64,000 bases of DNA from Burkholderiaceae bacterium. Lineage in GTDB: Bacteria > Pseudomonadota > Gammaproteobacteria > Burkholderiales > Burkholderiaceae_D. Position 1 is the first letter of the stretch. Each line of letters opens with the position of its first letter. Location: assembly GCA_030158675.1 (NCBI GenBank), contig JAOASL010000006.1, forward strand, positions 1 through 64,000. Reading direction: 5' to 3'. Shown one piece after another: positions 34,903 through 45,309 of this stretch. The translations under genes and the position numbers were made by a program. The notes beneath the pieces were generated by a model. That model searched no databases. It saw only the letters and a list, made by a program, of their open reading frames with translations, and was not told the DNA's origin.

Positions 34903-36350
34903 GCCGTCTGGAGGAAGGCAGCGAACTCGACGGCTTTCGCGTCGGCCGGCGCATCCATGCGGGCGCGATGGCGCGTATCTATGAAGTCGACTACGCGGAC
35001 GGACGCGTGCCGCCGTTCCCGATGGTGATGAAGGTGCCGCTGATGCGGGAGGGCGACGGCGCTGAGAATATCGTCAGCTTCGAGATCGAGCATCAGCTGC
35101 TGCAGGTACTGCAGGGAACGCATGTGCCGCGTTTCGTCGCCGCCGGCGATCTCGATCGTGTGCCGTATCTGGTGATGGAATACCTGCAGGGCGTCACGCT
35201 CGAGGCGTGGATGAAGCAGTACAGCGATGCCGGCCAGCCGCTGTCGGTCGACGAGATCGCGCGCGTCGGCGCGCAGCTGGCGCAGGCGGTCCACAGCCTG
35301 CACCAGCAGAACGTCTGCCACCTCGACCTGAAGCCGGCGAATGCCTTGCTTAACGGCGATGGTCGCATCGTGCTGCTCGACTTTGGCCTGTCCTGTCATG
35401 CGCACTATCCGGATCTGATGGCCGAGGAATTCCGCAAGGCAGTCGGTTCGCCCGCCTGGATCGCGCCCGAGCAGGTGGTCGGCGTGCGCGGCGACCCGCG
35501 CTCGGATGTGTTCGCCATCGGCGTGATCCTCTACGAGATGGCCACTGGCGAGCTGCCGTTCGGCTTCCCGGCGACCCGGGGCGGATTGCGGCAGCGGCTG
35601 TGGATGAGCCCGACGCCGCCACGCGCGCGTCGCGCCGACCTGCCCGAGTGGTTGCAGGAAGTGATCCTGCGCTGTCTCGAGCCACAGGCCGGGCAGCGCT
35701 ATCCGTCGGCTGCGCACCTGATGTTCGATTTGCGCCATCCCGATCAGGTGAACCTCACTGAGCGTGGCAAGAAATTGAAAGGGCGCGGTTTCTGGTGGCA
35801 TGTCAAGCGCTGGTTGCGCGCGGCCGGCATGCAGTACGAGCCGAGCCCCTTGCCGTCGCAGCAGATTGCCGAGGTGCCGATCGTGATGGTCGCGGTGCCG
35901 AACCATGATGTCAGCGATGTCGCGATGTATGCGTTGCGGCAGGCGACCGCGCGCTCGCTCGGCACGCGCCCCGGCGCGCGGCTGGCGGTGGTGACGGTAG
36001 TCAATTCCAGCTTCACCAGCAGCGGCAAGGACCACAACGAAACCTGGCTGATGCGTCATCACCTGACGAGCTTTCGCAAATGGGCCGAGGGCATCGACCT
36101 GTCCGGCCATCAGGTGTCATTTCATGTGCTCGAGTCGGGTGACGTCGCGCAGGCACTGCTGCGCTATGCCGAGGGCAACAACGTCAGCCTGATTATCATG
36201 GGCGCGGCCACACATGGGCTGTCAATGCAGCGCTTCGTCGCGACCGTGCCGATCAAGGTGGCAATGCATGCGCCGTGCACCGTGCTGCTGGTCAAGGAGC
36301 CGCTGCCGTTCGCGCAGCGGGTCACCGACGACGAAGCCACCGAAGCCTGA
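34899..36350 (+). CDS. Ser/Thr protein kinase with C-terminal universal-stress (UspA) domain
   Basis: 483-residue cytoplasmic fusion. The eukaryotic-type kinase domain covers about residues 8-280: a degenerate glycine loop (RIHAGAMARIY), an ATP lysine in MVMKVPLM, the catalytic loop HLDLKPAN with D143, DFG at 161-163 and SPAWIAPEQV as activation/P+1 segment. All essential residues are present, so it should be active. A basic linker follows, then a UspA fold from about 323 to 467 (PIVMVAVPNHDVSD at the start, IIMGAATHGLSMQRFVATVPIKVAMHAPCTVLLVK at the end) with a G-x2-G-x9-G(S)-like ATP-binding pattern only partly kept. No transmembrane helix is present. A stress-linked, nucleotide-sensing kinase is a plausible reading. 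Confidence 0.88.
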   Translation: MSRLEEGSELDGFRVGRRIHAGAMARIYEVDYADGRVPPFPMVMKVPLMREGDGAENIVSFEIEHQLLQVLQGTHVPRFVAAGDLDRVPYLVMEYLQGVTLEAWMKQYSDAGQPLSVDEIARVGAQLAQAVHSLHQQNVCHLDLKPANALLNGDGRIVLLDFGLSCHAHYPDLMAEEFRKAVGSPAWIAPEQVVGVRGDPRSDVFAIGVILYEMATGELPFGFPATRGGLRQRLWMSPTPPRARRADLPEWLQEVILRCLEPQAGQRYPSAAHLMFDLRHPDQVNLTERGKKLKGRGFWWHVKRWLRAAGMQYEPSPLPSQQIAEVPIVMVAVPNHDVSDVAMYALRQATARSLGTRPGARLAVVTVVNSSFTSSGKDHNETWLMRHHLTSFRKWAEGIDLSGHQVSFHVLESGDVAQALLRYAEGNNVSLIIMGAATHGLSMQRFVATVPIKVAMHAPCTVLLVKEPLPFAQRVTDDEATEA

Positions 36351-36405
36351 GCGAACAGCGCAGAGAAACCAGCAAAGAAGCAAGCAGCCGGCACGGCAGG
36401 CACGA

Positions 36406-37365
36406 TCAGCGCGGCGGCTTGCCGTTCGCGCTTGCCGGCTGCGGCGCGTGGGCTTCGGCCAGGCACTGCCGGAACATCTGCGTGACCCGTGACGGCTCCG
36501 GCGAGCGGCGCGCGATGCCGGAGAAGCGGCACGCATAACGGAACAGCGCGGGCTTGAGCGCCTGCATCAGTCCGTCGGCGACGAAGCCGCGCGCATAGTG
36601 GTCGGGCAAAAAGCCAAGGAAGCGGCCGGACAGGATCAGGGTCGCGACCGATTCCTGGTCGAAGCCGGTGGCGTCGCGGCGCAACCGTTCGCGGTGCGAG
36701 ATTTCCATGTTGGGAGAGTGATAGCCGAGGCCGGCGAAGTCGTGCCGGCGCAGCTGTGCCCAACCCATCCGCCGGTTGTCGGTGCTGAACAGCGGGTGCG
36801 CCGCGCCGCAATACAGCAGCATGGTTTCACCGAACAATTCATCATAGGCCAGGCTGTCCGAGCGCCGGTGTTCGGGAATGATGCCGTAGTGGTAATCGCC
36901 ACCGATCACGCCGCGCTCGATGCCGTTGAGGGTCGACACATGCAGGTTCAGCGCGACTTCGGGCGCGCGCTCGCGGAACAGCGCGATCGCCTGCGCGATG
37001 CGCGCTTGCGGATTGCTGGCGGTCTTGTCGAACACCGCGAGATGGAATTCGCCGGCGATACGCTGATGAATATCGTCGACGCTGGCGCGGAACGCGTCGG
37101 TTGCGGCCAGCAAGCGCTGGGTCTCCTGATGGATGCGTTCGCCTTCGGGGGTCAGCGCAAAGCCGCCGCGGCCGCGCCGGCACAGGGTCAGCCCGAGCCG
37201 AGTTTCCAGGTCCTTGACGTGGCGGCTGATGGTCGAGGTGCCGATATTCAGCTCGAGCTCGGCGGCGGCCATGCCACCGCATTCGACCACGGCGCGGAAC
37301 ACTCGCAGCAAACGAATGTCCGTGTCACTGAGCTGGCCCAGCATGGCTTTTTTCTTTACTTGCAT
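36406..37365 (-). CDS. LysR-family regulator beside the aminotransferase
   Basis: About 320-residue LysR protein. The helix-turn-helix region is ELELNIGTSTISRHVKDLETRLGLTLCRRG, and the effector domain covers the rest, including GEFHLAVFDKTASNPQARIAQAI. It is divergent from the omega-aminotransferase gene across an AT-rich region with two palindromes, so it very likely controls that gene. The start is uncertain: ATG 37365 (used here), ATG 37344 and ATG 37401 are all in frame, and none has a good ribosome site. Confidence 0.85.
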   Translation of the reverse strand: MQVKKKAMLGQLSDTDIRLLRVFRAVVECGGMAAAELELNIGTSTISRHVKDLETRLGLTLCRRGRGGFALTPEGERIHQETQRLLAATDAFRASVDDIHQRIAGEFHLAVFDKTASNPQARIAQAIALFRERAPEVALNLHVSTLNGIERGVIGGDYHYGIIPEHRRSDSLAYDELFGETMLLYCGAAHPLFSTDNRRMGWAQLRRHDFAGLGYHSPNMEISHRERLRRDATGFDQESVATLILSGRFLGFLPDHYARGFVADGLMQALKPALFRYACRFSGIARRSPEPSRVTQMFRQCLAEAHAPQPASANGKPPR

Positions 37366-37397
37366 TTTTATGCAACCCGACGTGGATAATTGATTAT
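37360..37397. promoter_or_regulatory. Two palindromes between LysR gene and aminotransferase
   Basis: TTGCAT-TTTT-ATGCAA at 37360-37375 and ATAAT-TG-ATTAT at 37386-37397, with centres about 24 bases apart. The first overlaps the proposed LysR start codon. The pair lies in the 92-base divergent region and is a reasonable LysR operator pair. Confidence 0.4.
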
Positions 37398-37457
37398 TCA
37401 TAAGAGTATCAGCCAGCCGCCAGAATGCGGCATTCCCGTTCCCGAAAGGATCTCCTG

Positions 37458-38813
<1,356 letters not shown>

Positions 38814-38845
38814 GACGCCGTCGCGGGTGTTGCGAACGACGCGGG

Positions 38846-39265
38846 TTACCAGCTGCCGGTATTTTTCATCGACGCCCAGGGTTCGGCTGGCGGCAGCGGC
38901 TGGCCGTGCTGCAGCAGTTCGATCGAGATGTTGTCGGGCGAGCGCACGAAGGCCATGCGGCCGTCGCGCGGCGGCCGCAGGATCGTCACGCCATGCGCCT
39001 GCAGCCGCTCGCAGCTTGCGTAGATGTCGTCGACCGCATAGGCGATGTGCCCGAAGTTGCGCGCACCGTCGAGTGCTTCCGGATCCCAGTTGTAGGTCAG
39101 CTCGACCTGCGCGGCAGGGTCGCCCGGCGCGGCCAGATAGACCAGCGTGAAGCGGCCGGATGGCACTTCATATTCGCGCACGACCTCCAGCCCGAGCGCA
39201 TCGCGGTAAAACTTCAGCGACGCGTCGAGATCGCTGACGCGCACCATCGTGTGCAGGTATTTCAT
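38846..39265 (-). CDS. gloA: Lactoylglutathione lyase (glyoxalase I)
   Basis: 139-residue cytoplasmic metalloenzyme of the VOC superfamily that converts the methylglyoxal-glutathione hemithioacetal to S-lactoylglutathione. The four metal ligands are visible: H5 (LHTMVRV), E in QVELTYNW, H in FGHIAYAV and E in SIELLQ. The length is that of bacterial GloA. The ATG at 39265 follows AAGGAAAAGCCTG, better than an upstream ATG at 39283. The C-terminal dozen residues are poorly conserved. Confidence 0.93.
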   Translation of the reverse strand: MKYLHTMVRVSDLDASLKFYRDALGLEVVREYEVPSGRFTLVYLAAPGDPAAQVELTYNWDPEALDGARNFGHIAYAVDDIYASCERLQAHGVTILRPPRDGRMAFVRSPDNISIELLQHGQPLPPAEPWASMKNTGSW

Positions 39266-39345
39266 CAGGCTTTTCCTTCGCAAAATAATCGGGACAATTC
39301 GGAGCCATCGATACGCATTTTATGGCATCCCACATCCTGGTCTGA

Positions 39346-39567
39346 CCGGCGGCGAGCAGCCGGTCACGCCGTCGGTGGCGCAGCCGCAGGTGGTCGCACA
39401 TACGCGCAAAGGTAAGGTCGGTGCCGACGCTGCGTGCGCTGTCGGCCGACGAGATTGCACAGATCATCATGCAGTTTCGTCGCGGCGCGGCGAATGCGCC
39501 GCTGAACCGGCCGAACCCGGGTGTTCCGTCTTACATCCGGCCCGACTGCGCCGCGCTGATCTGGTAG
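39346..39567 (+). pseudogene. Possible remnant of a cytochrome c C-terminus
   Basis: A plus-strand open stretch in the gap between gloA and the orphan TRAP gene translates, from a GTG at 39421, to PTLRALSADEIAQIIMQFRRGAANAPLNRPN and then runs into the opposite-strand TRAP gene. The helix LSADEIAQIIMQFRRG is of the kind that closes class I cytochrome c proteins. No heme motif and no start lie upstream, and a stop codon at 39343 closes the frame. It may be decayed coding DNA; chance is not excluded. Confidence 0.28.
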
Positions 39568-40622
39568 TTCAGCATGCGGGCTTCGGCCACCGAAGCCCAC
39601 TGGTTCTGCTGGTTCTGGAAGCGGCGGTAGTGCTCGAACAGCTTCTTGAAGTTCGGGTTCTTCGCCGACTCTTCGGCCATGACTTCGCCGGCCGCCTTCA
39701 GGCAGGCATCCATCACCGGCTTCGGGAAAGCCCGCAGCTTCACGCCGCGCTTCATCAGTCGCGCCAGTGCCAGCGGATTCTTCACGTCGTAATTCGCCTG
39801 CACCACCACATGCGCTTCATAGCAGGCGGCGGAAAGCGCGGCCTGGTATTGCTTGGGCAGGCTGTCCCAATGCTGGCGACCGACGATGGTGGTCAGTTGT
39901 GAGCCGGTTTCCCACCAGCCCGGCGTGTAATAGAACGGCGCGACGCGCTCGAAACCGAGGCGCTCGTCATCGTGCGGTCCGACGAACTCGGCCGCGTCGA
40001 TCGTGCCTTTCTCCAGCGCCGGATAAATGTCGCCGGGCGGGATCTGCTGCGGCACCACGCCGAGTCGCTGCAAGATGCGGCCGGCCATGCCGCCGACGCG
40101 CATCTTCAGGCCGCTCAGGTCCTCGAGTCCCTTGATCTCCTTGCGGAACCAGCCGCCCATTTGCGTGCCGGTATTCCCGCAGGTGAAGCTGACCATGCCG
40201 TAGCTTTTCAGGAAATCGGCCATCAGCTCGCGTCCGCCGCCGGCCGTGTACCAGGCGGTTTGCTGGCGCGTGTTCATGCCGAACGGTATGCCGGTCTCGA
40301 AGCTGAACGCCGGATCTTTGCCGAAGTAAAAATAGAGCGCGGTGTGCCCCATCTCGACGGTGCCGGTCTGGACCGCATCAAGCACCTGAAGTGCGGGGAC
40401 GATTTCGCCGGCCGGGAACGTACGGATAATGAATTTGCCCTGGGTCAGCTCGGCGACCCGCTTGGCGATCAGTTCGGCGCCGCCGAACAGCACATCGAGC
40501 GACTTGGGATAACTGGAGGGCATGCGCCAGTTCACCGTCGGCAGGTTGTCCCCGGCGAAAGCCGAAGCGCTGAAGGCGGTGGCCGCGCCTGCGGCACCGG
40601 CGATGAAATCGCGTCTCTGCAT
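39531..40622 (-). CDS. dctP: TRAP transporter solute-binding protein, orphan (TakP-like)
   Basis: 363-residue exported binding protein with a twin-arginine signal (MQRRDFIAGAAGAATAFS). Mature residues carry the DctP fold, including GEIVPALQVLDAVQTGTVEMGHTALYFYFGKD and GVVPQQIPPGDIYPALEKGTIDAAEFVGPHDDERLGFE. The PFGMNTRQQTAWYTAGG segment matches the TakP subgroup, which binds 2-oxo acids. It is a clear paralogue of the DctP at 55.3 kb. No DctQ or DctM gene is next to it, so it either works with the distant membrane pair at 56.6-58.9 kb or with one outside the window. The start at 40622 is preceded by GGAGACACAG. Confidence 0.88.
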   Translation of the reverse strand: MQRRDFIAGAAGAATAFSASAFAGDNLPTVNWRMPSSYPKSLDVLFGGAELIAKRVAELTQGKFIIRTFPAGEIVPALQVLDAVQTGTVEMGHTALYFYFGKDPAFSFETGIPFGMNTRQQTAWYTAGGGRELMADFLKSYGMVSFTCGNTGTQMGGWFRKEIKGLEDLSGLKMRVGGMAGRILQRLGVVPQQIPPGDIYPALEKGTIDAAEFVGPHDDERLGFERVAPFYYTPGWWETGSQLTTIVGRQHWDSLPKQYQAALSAACYEAHVVVQANYDVKNPLALARLMKRGVKLRAFPKPVMDACLKAAGEVMAEESAKNPNFKKLFEHYRRFQNQQNQWASVAEARMLNYQISAAQSGRM

Positions 40623-40863
40623 CTGTGTCTCCAAGTTTTCTTGTTGTATGGCGCTCGCCTTTGCAACCAGCGGCGCGGTTCATTGTATGCGACGGGCATC
40701 AGACGCGGACGAACCGGAACACCTGCTTCGTGAAATTGAAACAGCCGGTCGGTTCAGGGATAAAGCATTGAAATGGCAGGCTTTTGCGCTGCCGTTCAGG
40801 CAATGCGACACGCGTCGCCGCTGGCGACGCTTTCAAGCGGGCTGTTACGTGGAGGGCGGTGTC

Positions 40864-41283
40864 TTAAGGACGCGCCGGCACCTGCATCGTACCGGGCGCC
40901 TGATAGGTGCCGCCCGTGCCGCCCGGCCCGCCGCTGCCTGCCGGCGGCGTCCCTTCGCTGCTCGGCATGGCTTCCGCACCGCCAGTGGTCATGTCGCCGC
41001 GCGTTGAGCCGGCACCGCTGCTGCCAGGCTGACGGGTGCCCTGGGTCTCGCCGGGCATTCCGTTTTGCGTTGCGCCCGACGTTCCCCCCGACGTTCCTCC
41101 CTGCGTGTCGCCACGCGGCCGCGCCGGCTGCGGCGTGGCCTCCTGGGTCGGCGCGGCTTCGGCGCCACCGGTCAGCGTATGTGTGCCGCCCGCACTTTTC
41201 TGGCCCCATCCCATCGAACTGCAGGCCGACAGCAATGTGGCGGCGCACAGCAGGGGCGCCATCGATTTTTTCAGTTGGCTCAT
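40864..41283 (-). CDS. Low-complexity lipoprotein
   Basis: 139-residue predicted lipoprotein. The signal peptide ends in a lipobox, TLLSAC-SS, with lipidation at Cys21. The mature part is almost entirely Gly, Thr, Pro, Ser, Ala and Gln, with short repeats of the GGTSGGTSG and GETQGTRQPG kind, and no folded domain. Such proteins are often disordered outer-membrane surface or tether proteins. No function can be assigned. It is upstream of, and divergent from, the sorbosone dehydrogenase-like gene. Confidence 0.68.
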   Translation of the reverse strand: MSQLKKSMAPLLCAATLLSACSSMGWGQKSAGGTHTLTGGAEAAPTQEATPQPARPRGDTQGGTSGGTSGATQNGMPGETQGTRQPGSSGAGSTRGDMTTGGAEAMPSSEGTPPAGSGGPGGTGGTYQAPGTMQVPARP

Positions 41284-41522
41284 TGTCCGTCCCGGTGGTC
41301 TGTCGTGAAGACTCCAACGTAGACGCTCGCGCTATGCAGCGCTTGAGCACGCACAAGGGCGCCGGTGTTTGTCTGCTTGATCAAAAGCGTGCTGCATCGC
41401 GTGCATGAAGGTGCTCAAGCTGCGGAGAACATTCTCGCGCAGCGCGGTCGAATGATCCCAGGCTTCGCGCGCTGCGTCGTTCGCGTCGAAGGATAGTGAT
41501 CAGGTTTTATCAGGAGATAACG

Positions 41523-42797
41523 ATGGTTCTTTCGCGCATCACGATGGCCACTATGCTGCTCGCCGCAGGCGTCGCCGGCACGGTTGGCGCGCAGGGTAAG
41601 GCAGACACGCTGCAGAAGCTTGAGGCCATGCGTTCGACCGGCGGCCCGATGACGCTGGAAACCGTGCCGCAGACCGGTCCTCGCGCCGACGCGATCCGGC
41701 GCAACCTGCAGAAAATCAAGTTGCCGCCGGGCTTTCATATTGACCTGTATGCGCTGGCGCCTGATGCACGCCACATGGCGGTCGGGCCGTCGACCGGCAT
41801 CGTGTTCGTCGGCACGCGCAAGAACCGCGTCTGGGCCGTGACGGACCGTACCCGCACGCGAGTGGCCGACGAGGTCAAGGTGTTCGCGCCGGGCATTGAT
41901 TTTCGCGTGCCGAACGGCGTGTGCTTTTCTCCGGATGGCTTCCTGTTCGTCGCCGAGCACAACCGCGTACTGATGTTTCCCGCCGCTGAATTTTTCTATG
42001 AAGGTGGCGATGTGGCAATCGGCCAGGTGGTGCCGCAGGGGCAGCTGATACCGGCCGAGGAAGAGAGCTTCAACCATGGCGCGCGCGCCTGCAGCATCGG
42101 TCCCGACAACAAGCTCTACATCACACTCGGGCAACCGTTCAATGTGCCGCCGAAGGAGAAGCTCGATTTGTATGCGCGTACCGGCATCATGGGCATCGTG
42201 CGCATGGATCGTGACGGCAAGAACCGCGAAGTGGTCGCGACCGGCGTGCGTAACTCAGTCGGTCTCGACTTTAGCCCGAAGGACAAGACACTCTGGTTCA
42301 CCGACAACCAGGTTGACGGCATGGGCGACGACCAGCCACCGGGCGAGATCAACCGCATCACGCAGAAGGGACAGAATTTCGGCTTCCCCTGGTATGGCGG
42401 CGGCAAGGTCCGCACCAATGAATACAAGGATGAGACGCCACCACCGAATCTGGTGCCACCGCAGGCCGAGACCACGCCGCATGCGGCCGACCTCGGCATG
42501 AGCTTCTATCGCGGCGCGATGTTCCCGGAACGCTACCGCAATGGCATTTTCTCGGCGCAGCATGGTTCATGGAACCGCTCAACGCCGGTCGGTGCGCGTG
42601 TGATGTTCACGCCGGTGCGTAGCGACGGCAACGCCGGCAAGCCGGAAGTGTTTGCCGAGGGCTGGCTGACGCCAACACATGAGTTCCTCGGTCGGCCAGC
42701 CGATGTCAAGACACTGGCGGACGGTTCGCTGCTGGTGTCGGACGATTATGCGGGCGCGATCTACCGGATTCACTTCACCGGCGAGGCGGGGAAATGA
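41523..42797 (+). CDS. PQQ-dependent sugar dehydrogenase-like (sorbosone/glucose dehydrogenase) protein
   Basis: 424-residue exported protein with a signal peptide (about residues 1-23, GTVGAQG). The mature six-bladed propeller shows LPPGFHIDLYALAPDARHMAVGPSTGIVFVGTR, GLDFSPKDKTLWFTDNQVDGMGDDQPPGEINRI and HGSWNRSTPVGARV, which are family signatures of soluble aldose/sorbosone dehydrogenases. Members need PQQ and calcium. The periplasmic location agrees with that. The electron acceptor and sugar are unknown. The ATG at 41523 follows CAGGAGATAACG. It is convergent with an MFS gene. Confidence 0.85.
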   Translation: MVLSRITMATMLLAAGVAGTVGAQGKADTLQKLEAMRSTGGPMTLETVPQTGPRADAIRRNLQKIKLPPGFHIDLYALAPDARHMAVGPSTGIVFVGTRKNRVWAVTDRTRTRVADEVKVFAPGIDFRVPNGVCFSPDGFLFVAEHNRVLMFPAAEFFYEGGDVAIGQVVPQGQLIPAEEESFNHGARACSIGPDNKLYITLGQPFNVPPKEKLDLYARTGIMGIVRMDRDGKNREVVATGVRNSVGLDFSPKDKTLWFTDNQVDGMGDDQPPGEINRITQKGQNFGFPWYGGGKVRTNEYKDETPPPNLVPPQAETTPHAADLGMSFYRGAMFPERYRNGIFSAQHGSWNRSTPVGARVMFTPVRSDGNAGKPEVFAEGWLTPTHEFLGRPADVKTLADGSLLVSDDYAGAIYRIHFTGEAGK

Positions 42798-42814
42798 TCA
42801 CCGTCTGATCGGCA

Positions 42815-44032
42815 TTAGCGTGGATGGAAGCGGCGCGCCATCCAGCCATAAATCGCTGCGCCAGCCAACAGCGATGCCGAGGCGATGTAGATCGACCAGG
42901 AAAATCCGGTCGCATGATCCGGCGCGCGTGCCAGCATCGCGGCGGCCACGGGTGGGCCGACGATCTGGCCGGCGGCGAACGCGCCTGACAGCAGGCCGAT
43001 GATGGCAGCCGGCGATTGCGGATGCAGCTGACGCGCAAGCTGCATCACGAAAAAAGTGATTGCGGTGAACGGCAGGCCGACCAGCAGGCTGCCGATCGCG
43101 AAGCCGGCCAGGGTCGGCAGCCAGATCACGATCGCCACGCCGAGCGCCTGCATCAGGTAGCAGCCGATCAGCAACAGCCGCTGGTCGATGCGCGATGGTA
43201 TGCGCGACGCCAGCAGCGCGCCGCAGGCGACGCCGACGCCCAGCAGCGGCCAGAACAGATCGGGCCAGATCGAACCCGGCAGCGCCGTGCGCGCAATCAC
43301 CGGCAGGAAGGTGGCAGTGATGATGTAGCCGAAGCCGGCCAGTCCGTAGGCGATCGTCAGCGCAGCCTTTTCGGTCACGCCGCCACCTGCGCCGCGGGCT
43401 GCCTGCGCTGCGCCACCCGGCTGCAGTCCGTGGTCGTCGCGGTAGACCGGCCAGACGATTGCCGTCATCAGCGCGGCCAGCAGCGCGAACGCGATCCAGC
43501 CGGTGGAGGCGCGCCAGTCCATCTGCACCATCAGGCCGGCCAGCAGGCCGCTGCTGGCGATGCCGACGCCGGGTCCTGCATAGACGATGCCGCCGGCCGA
43601 TGGCACGTTCAGCCGCGTCAGGTGGCCGAGACACCAGGTGGACGTGTAGACAAATGCCAGCGCCGTCACCATGCCGGCGGCAAAGCGCAGCCACGGCCAT
43701 GCGGCCGGCAGGTCGAGCGCCATTGCCGCGGTGAGCAGGCAGGTCAGCGCCAGTCCGATTTTCACCATCAATGAGGCGCGTACCGGCGCCAGCCGCAGGC
43801 GCGACCACAGGGCCGGCTGGAAAGTGCACAGCATGGCGCCGAGCAGATAGCCGAGATAGTTCGCGCTGGCCAGCCAGCTCGCGCCCTCGAGATCGAGCAG
43901 GCCGTCGTGCAGCATCATGGGCATCAGCGGGGTGAACGCGAAGCGGCCGATGCCCATGGCAACGGCCAGCGACAGGGTGCCGGTAAGCGCAATCTGTACG
44001 GGGCGCGCGGCTGTCACGGGAGAATTTTTCAT
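42815..44032 (-). CDS. YbfB/YjiJ-family MFS transporter
   Basis: 405-residue inner-membrane protein with about twelve hydrophobic segments. The N-terminus ALTGTLSLAVAMGIGRFAFTPLMPMML and the following SWLASANYLGYLLGAMLC are the conserved YbfB-family signature. Substrates of this family are not established. It stands alone, with the sorbosone dehydrogenase-like gene convergent to it and the PhyH dioxygenase gene divergent from it. Confidence 0.86.
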   Translation of the reverse strand: MKNSPVTAARPVQIALTGTLSLAVAMGIGRFAFTPLMPMMLHDGLLDLEGASWLASANYLGYLLGAMLCTFQPALWSRLRLAPVRASLMVKIGLALTCLLTAAMALDLPAAWPWLRFAAGMVTALAFVYTSTWCLGHLTRLNVPSAGGIVYAGPGVGIASSGLLAGLMVQMDWRASTGWIAFALLAALMTAIVWPVYRDDHGLQPGGAAQAARGAGGGVTEKAALTIAYGLAGFGYIITATFLPVIARTALPGSIWPDLFWPLLGVGVACGALLASRIPSRIDQRLLLIGCYLMQALGVAIVIWLPTLAGFAIGSLLVGLPFTAITFFVMQLARQLHPQSPAAIIGLLSGAFAAGQIVGPPVAAAMLARAPDHATGFSWSIYIASASLLAGAAIYGWMARRFHPR

Positions 44033-44186
44033 CCGGCGATTGTAGTCGCAATGATGGCCTGGCCGGCATCTGCGGATGGTGGCGGTGCTGCTTTGTGTGC
44101 AGCTCTATACAGCGCCTTGTGCGGCCACAACGGCGCGCAAAAAGCGCTCGCTACACTGAGCGCACTGCCACCACGACGGGACTCGG

Positions 44187-45233
44187 ATGGACACACAGCA
44201 CACGCACGACAATGCGCACGACGGCGCGCACCGGTCCGGCACACGCGACGACCATGACGATACGCTGCGCGTACTGCCGCGCCGCACGGTGCTGGAGCAG
44301 CCGGCCGGATGCAGCGGCGATCCTTATCCGCCGCTGTCGCGACCGCAGGAATTCCGCGCATGGTTCGAGCGCGAAGGTTATGTCCTGGTGCGGGGTGCGA
44401 TTCCGGCGCGACTGTGCCAGGCGGGCATTGATGCATTTCGCGCCGACGTCATCGGCGACCGTCTCAGTTTCTTCGAACGCCATGTATCGGGCAAGTTTGA
44501 ACCGCATCACTACACGCCGGCCGGCTACATGAAATACCCGATCATGAACCTGCAGGACCTGGCCAGCCGCAGGCATGCAGGCTTTCGACGCGCGGGACTG
44601 ACTGTGCTCACGCATCCGGCGATACAGCGGGCGCTGGCGGCGCTGACCGGCGAGCCGGCGCGCTGTGTGCACACGATGTACTTCGACGGCAATCAGGTGA
44701 CCTGGGCGCATCGCGATGGTCATTACATCGACTCGGGCGATGATGGCGGCATGATCGGCGTCTGGGTTGCCGCCGAAGACATCCATCCGGATGCGGGACG
44801 CTTTTTCGTGCTGCCACGCAGTCACCGGATCCATGTGCCCGGCGAAGAGGTCGATCCGAACTCGGCCGCGTACAAGGCACGCATGGCCGACTTCGTGCGT
44901 GACGGCCCGCTGGACTGCGTCGCGCCGGTACTGCGTCAGGGGGACATGCTGATCTGGTCGTCGATGGTGATTCACGGCAGCCTGCCGACCGCCGACGAGC
45001 GTTGGTCACGTCGCTCCTTTACCGCGCACTATGTGCCCGAATCGCAGCGCTACAAATGGAACGTGCGTTCGCGCAAGTCCGAGCGCAGTATCCGCTTCAA
45101 TCGCGTCGAGGTGATGCTGCACGCGGATGACGGCACGCGTGCAGCGCGACTGCGCAACCATGTGCGCGCAGAGTGGCCGCGTGTGTATGGCGCGGCGCGC
45201 ACGCTGTGGCGACGACTGTCCGCGGGTGGCTGA
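44187..45233 (+). CDS. Phytanoyl-CoA dioxygenase (PhyH) family protein
   Basis: 348-residue cytoplasmic Fe(II)/2-oxoglutarate oxygenase. The iron ligands are present: HRD in TWAHRDGHYID (H-x-D) and the distal His in MVIHGSLP, with the 2-oxoglutarate Arg in SRRSFTAHY. The first 35 residues are very rich in His and Asp (HTHDNAHDGAHRSG...DDHDD), which could bind metal or be disordered. Family members hydroxylate varied small molecules. No biosynthetic context helps here; a KgtP-like permease gene follows in the same direction, which would supply 2-oxoglutarate, but this is speculative. Confidence 0.85.
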   Translation: MDTQHTHDNAHDGAHRSGTRDDHDDTLRVLPRRTVLEQPAGCSGDPYPPLSRPQEFRAWFEREGYVLVRGAIPARLCQAGIDAFRADVIGDRLSFFERHVSGKFEPHHYTPAGYMKYPIMNLQDLASRRHAGFRRAGLTVLTHPAIQRALAALTGEPARCVHTMYFDGNQVTWAHRDGHYIDSGDDGGMIGVWVAAEDIHPDAGRFFVLPRSHRIHVPGEEVDPNSAAYKARMADFVRDGPLDCVAPVLRQGDMLIWSSMVIHGSLPTADERWSRRSFTAHYVPESQRYKWNVRSRKSERSIRFNRVEVMLHADDGTRAARLRNHVRAEWPRVYGAARTLWRRLSAGG

Positions 45234-45309
45234 AACAGGGGCGGCTTGCCCGGATGGTCGTTGTGCGTGCCGGCCACCAGGCGGTTTATGATGCCACGAA
45301 CTCCCTGGC

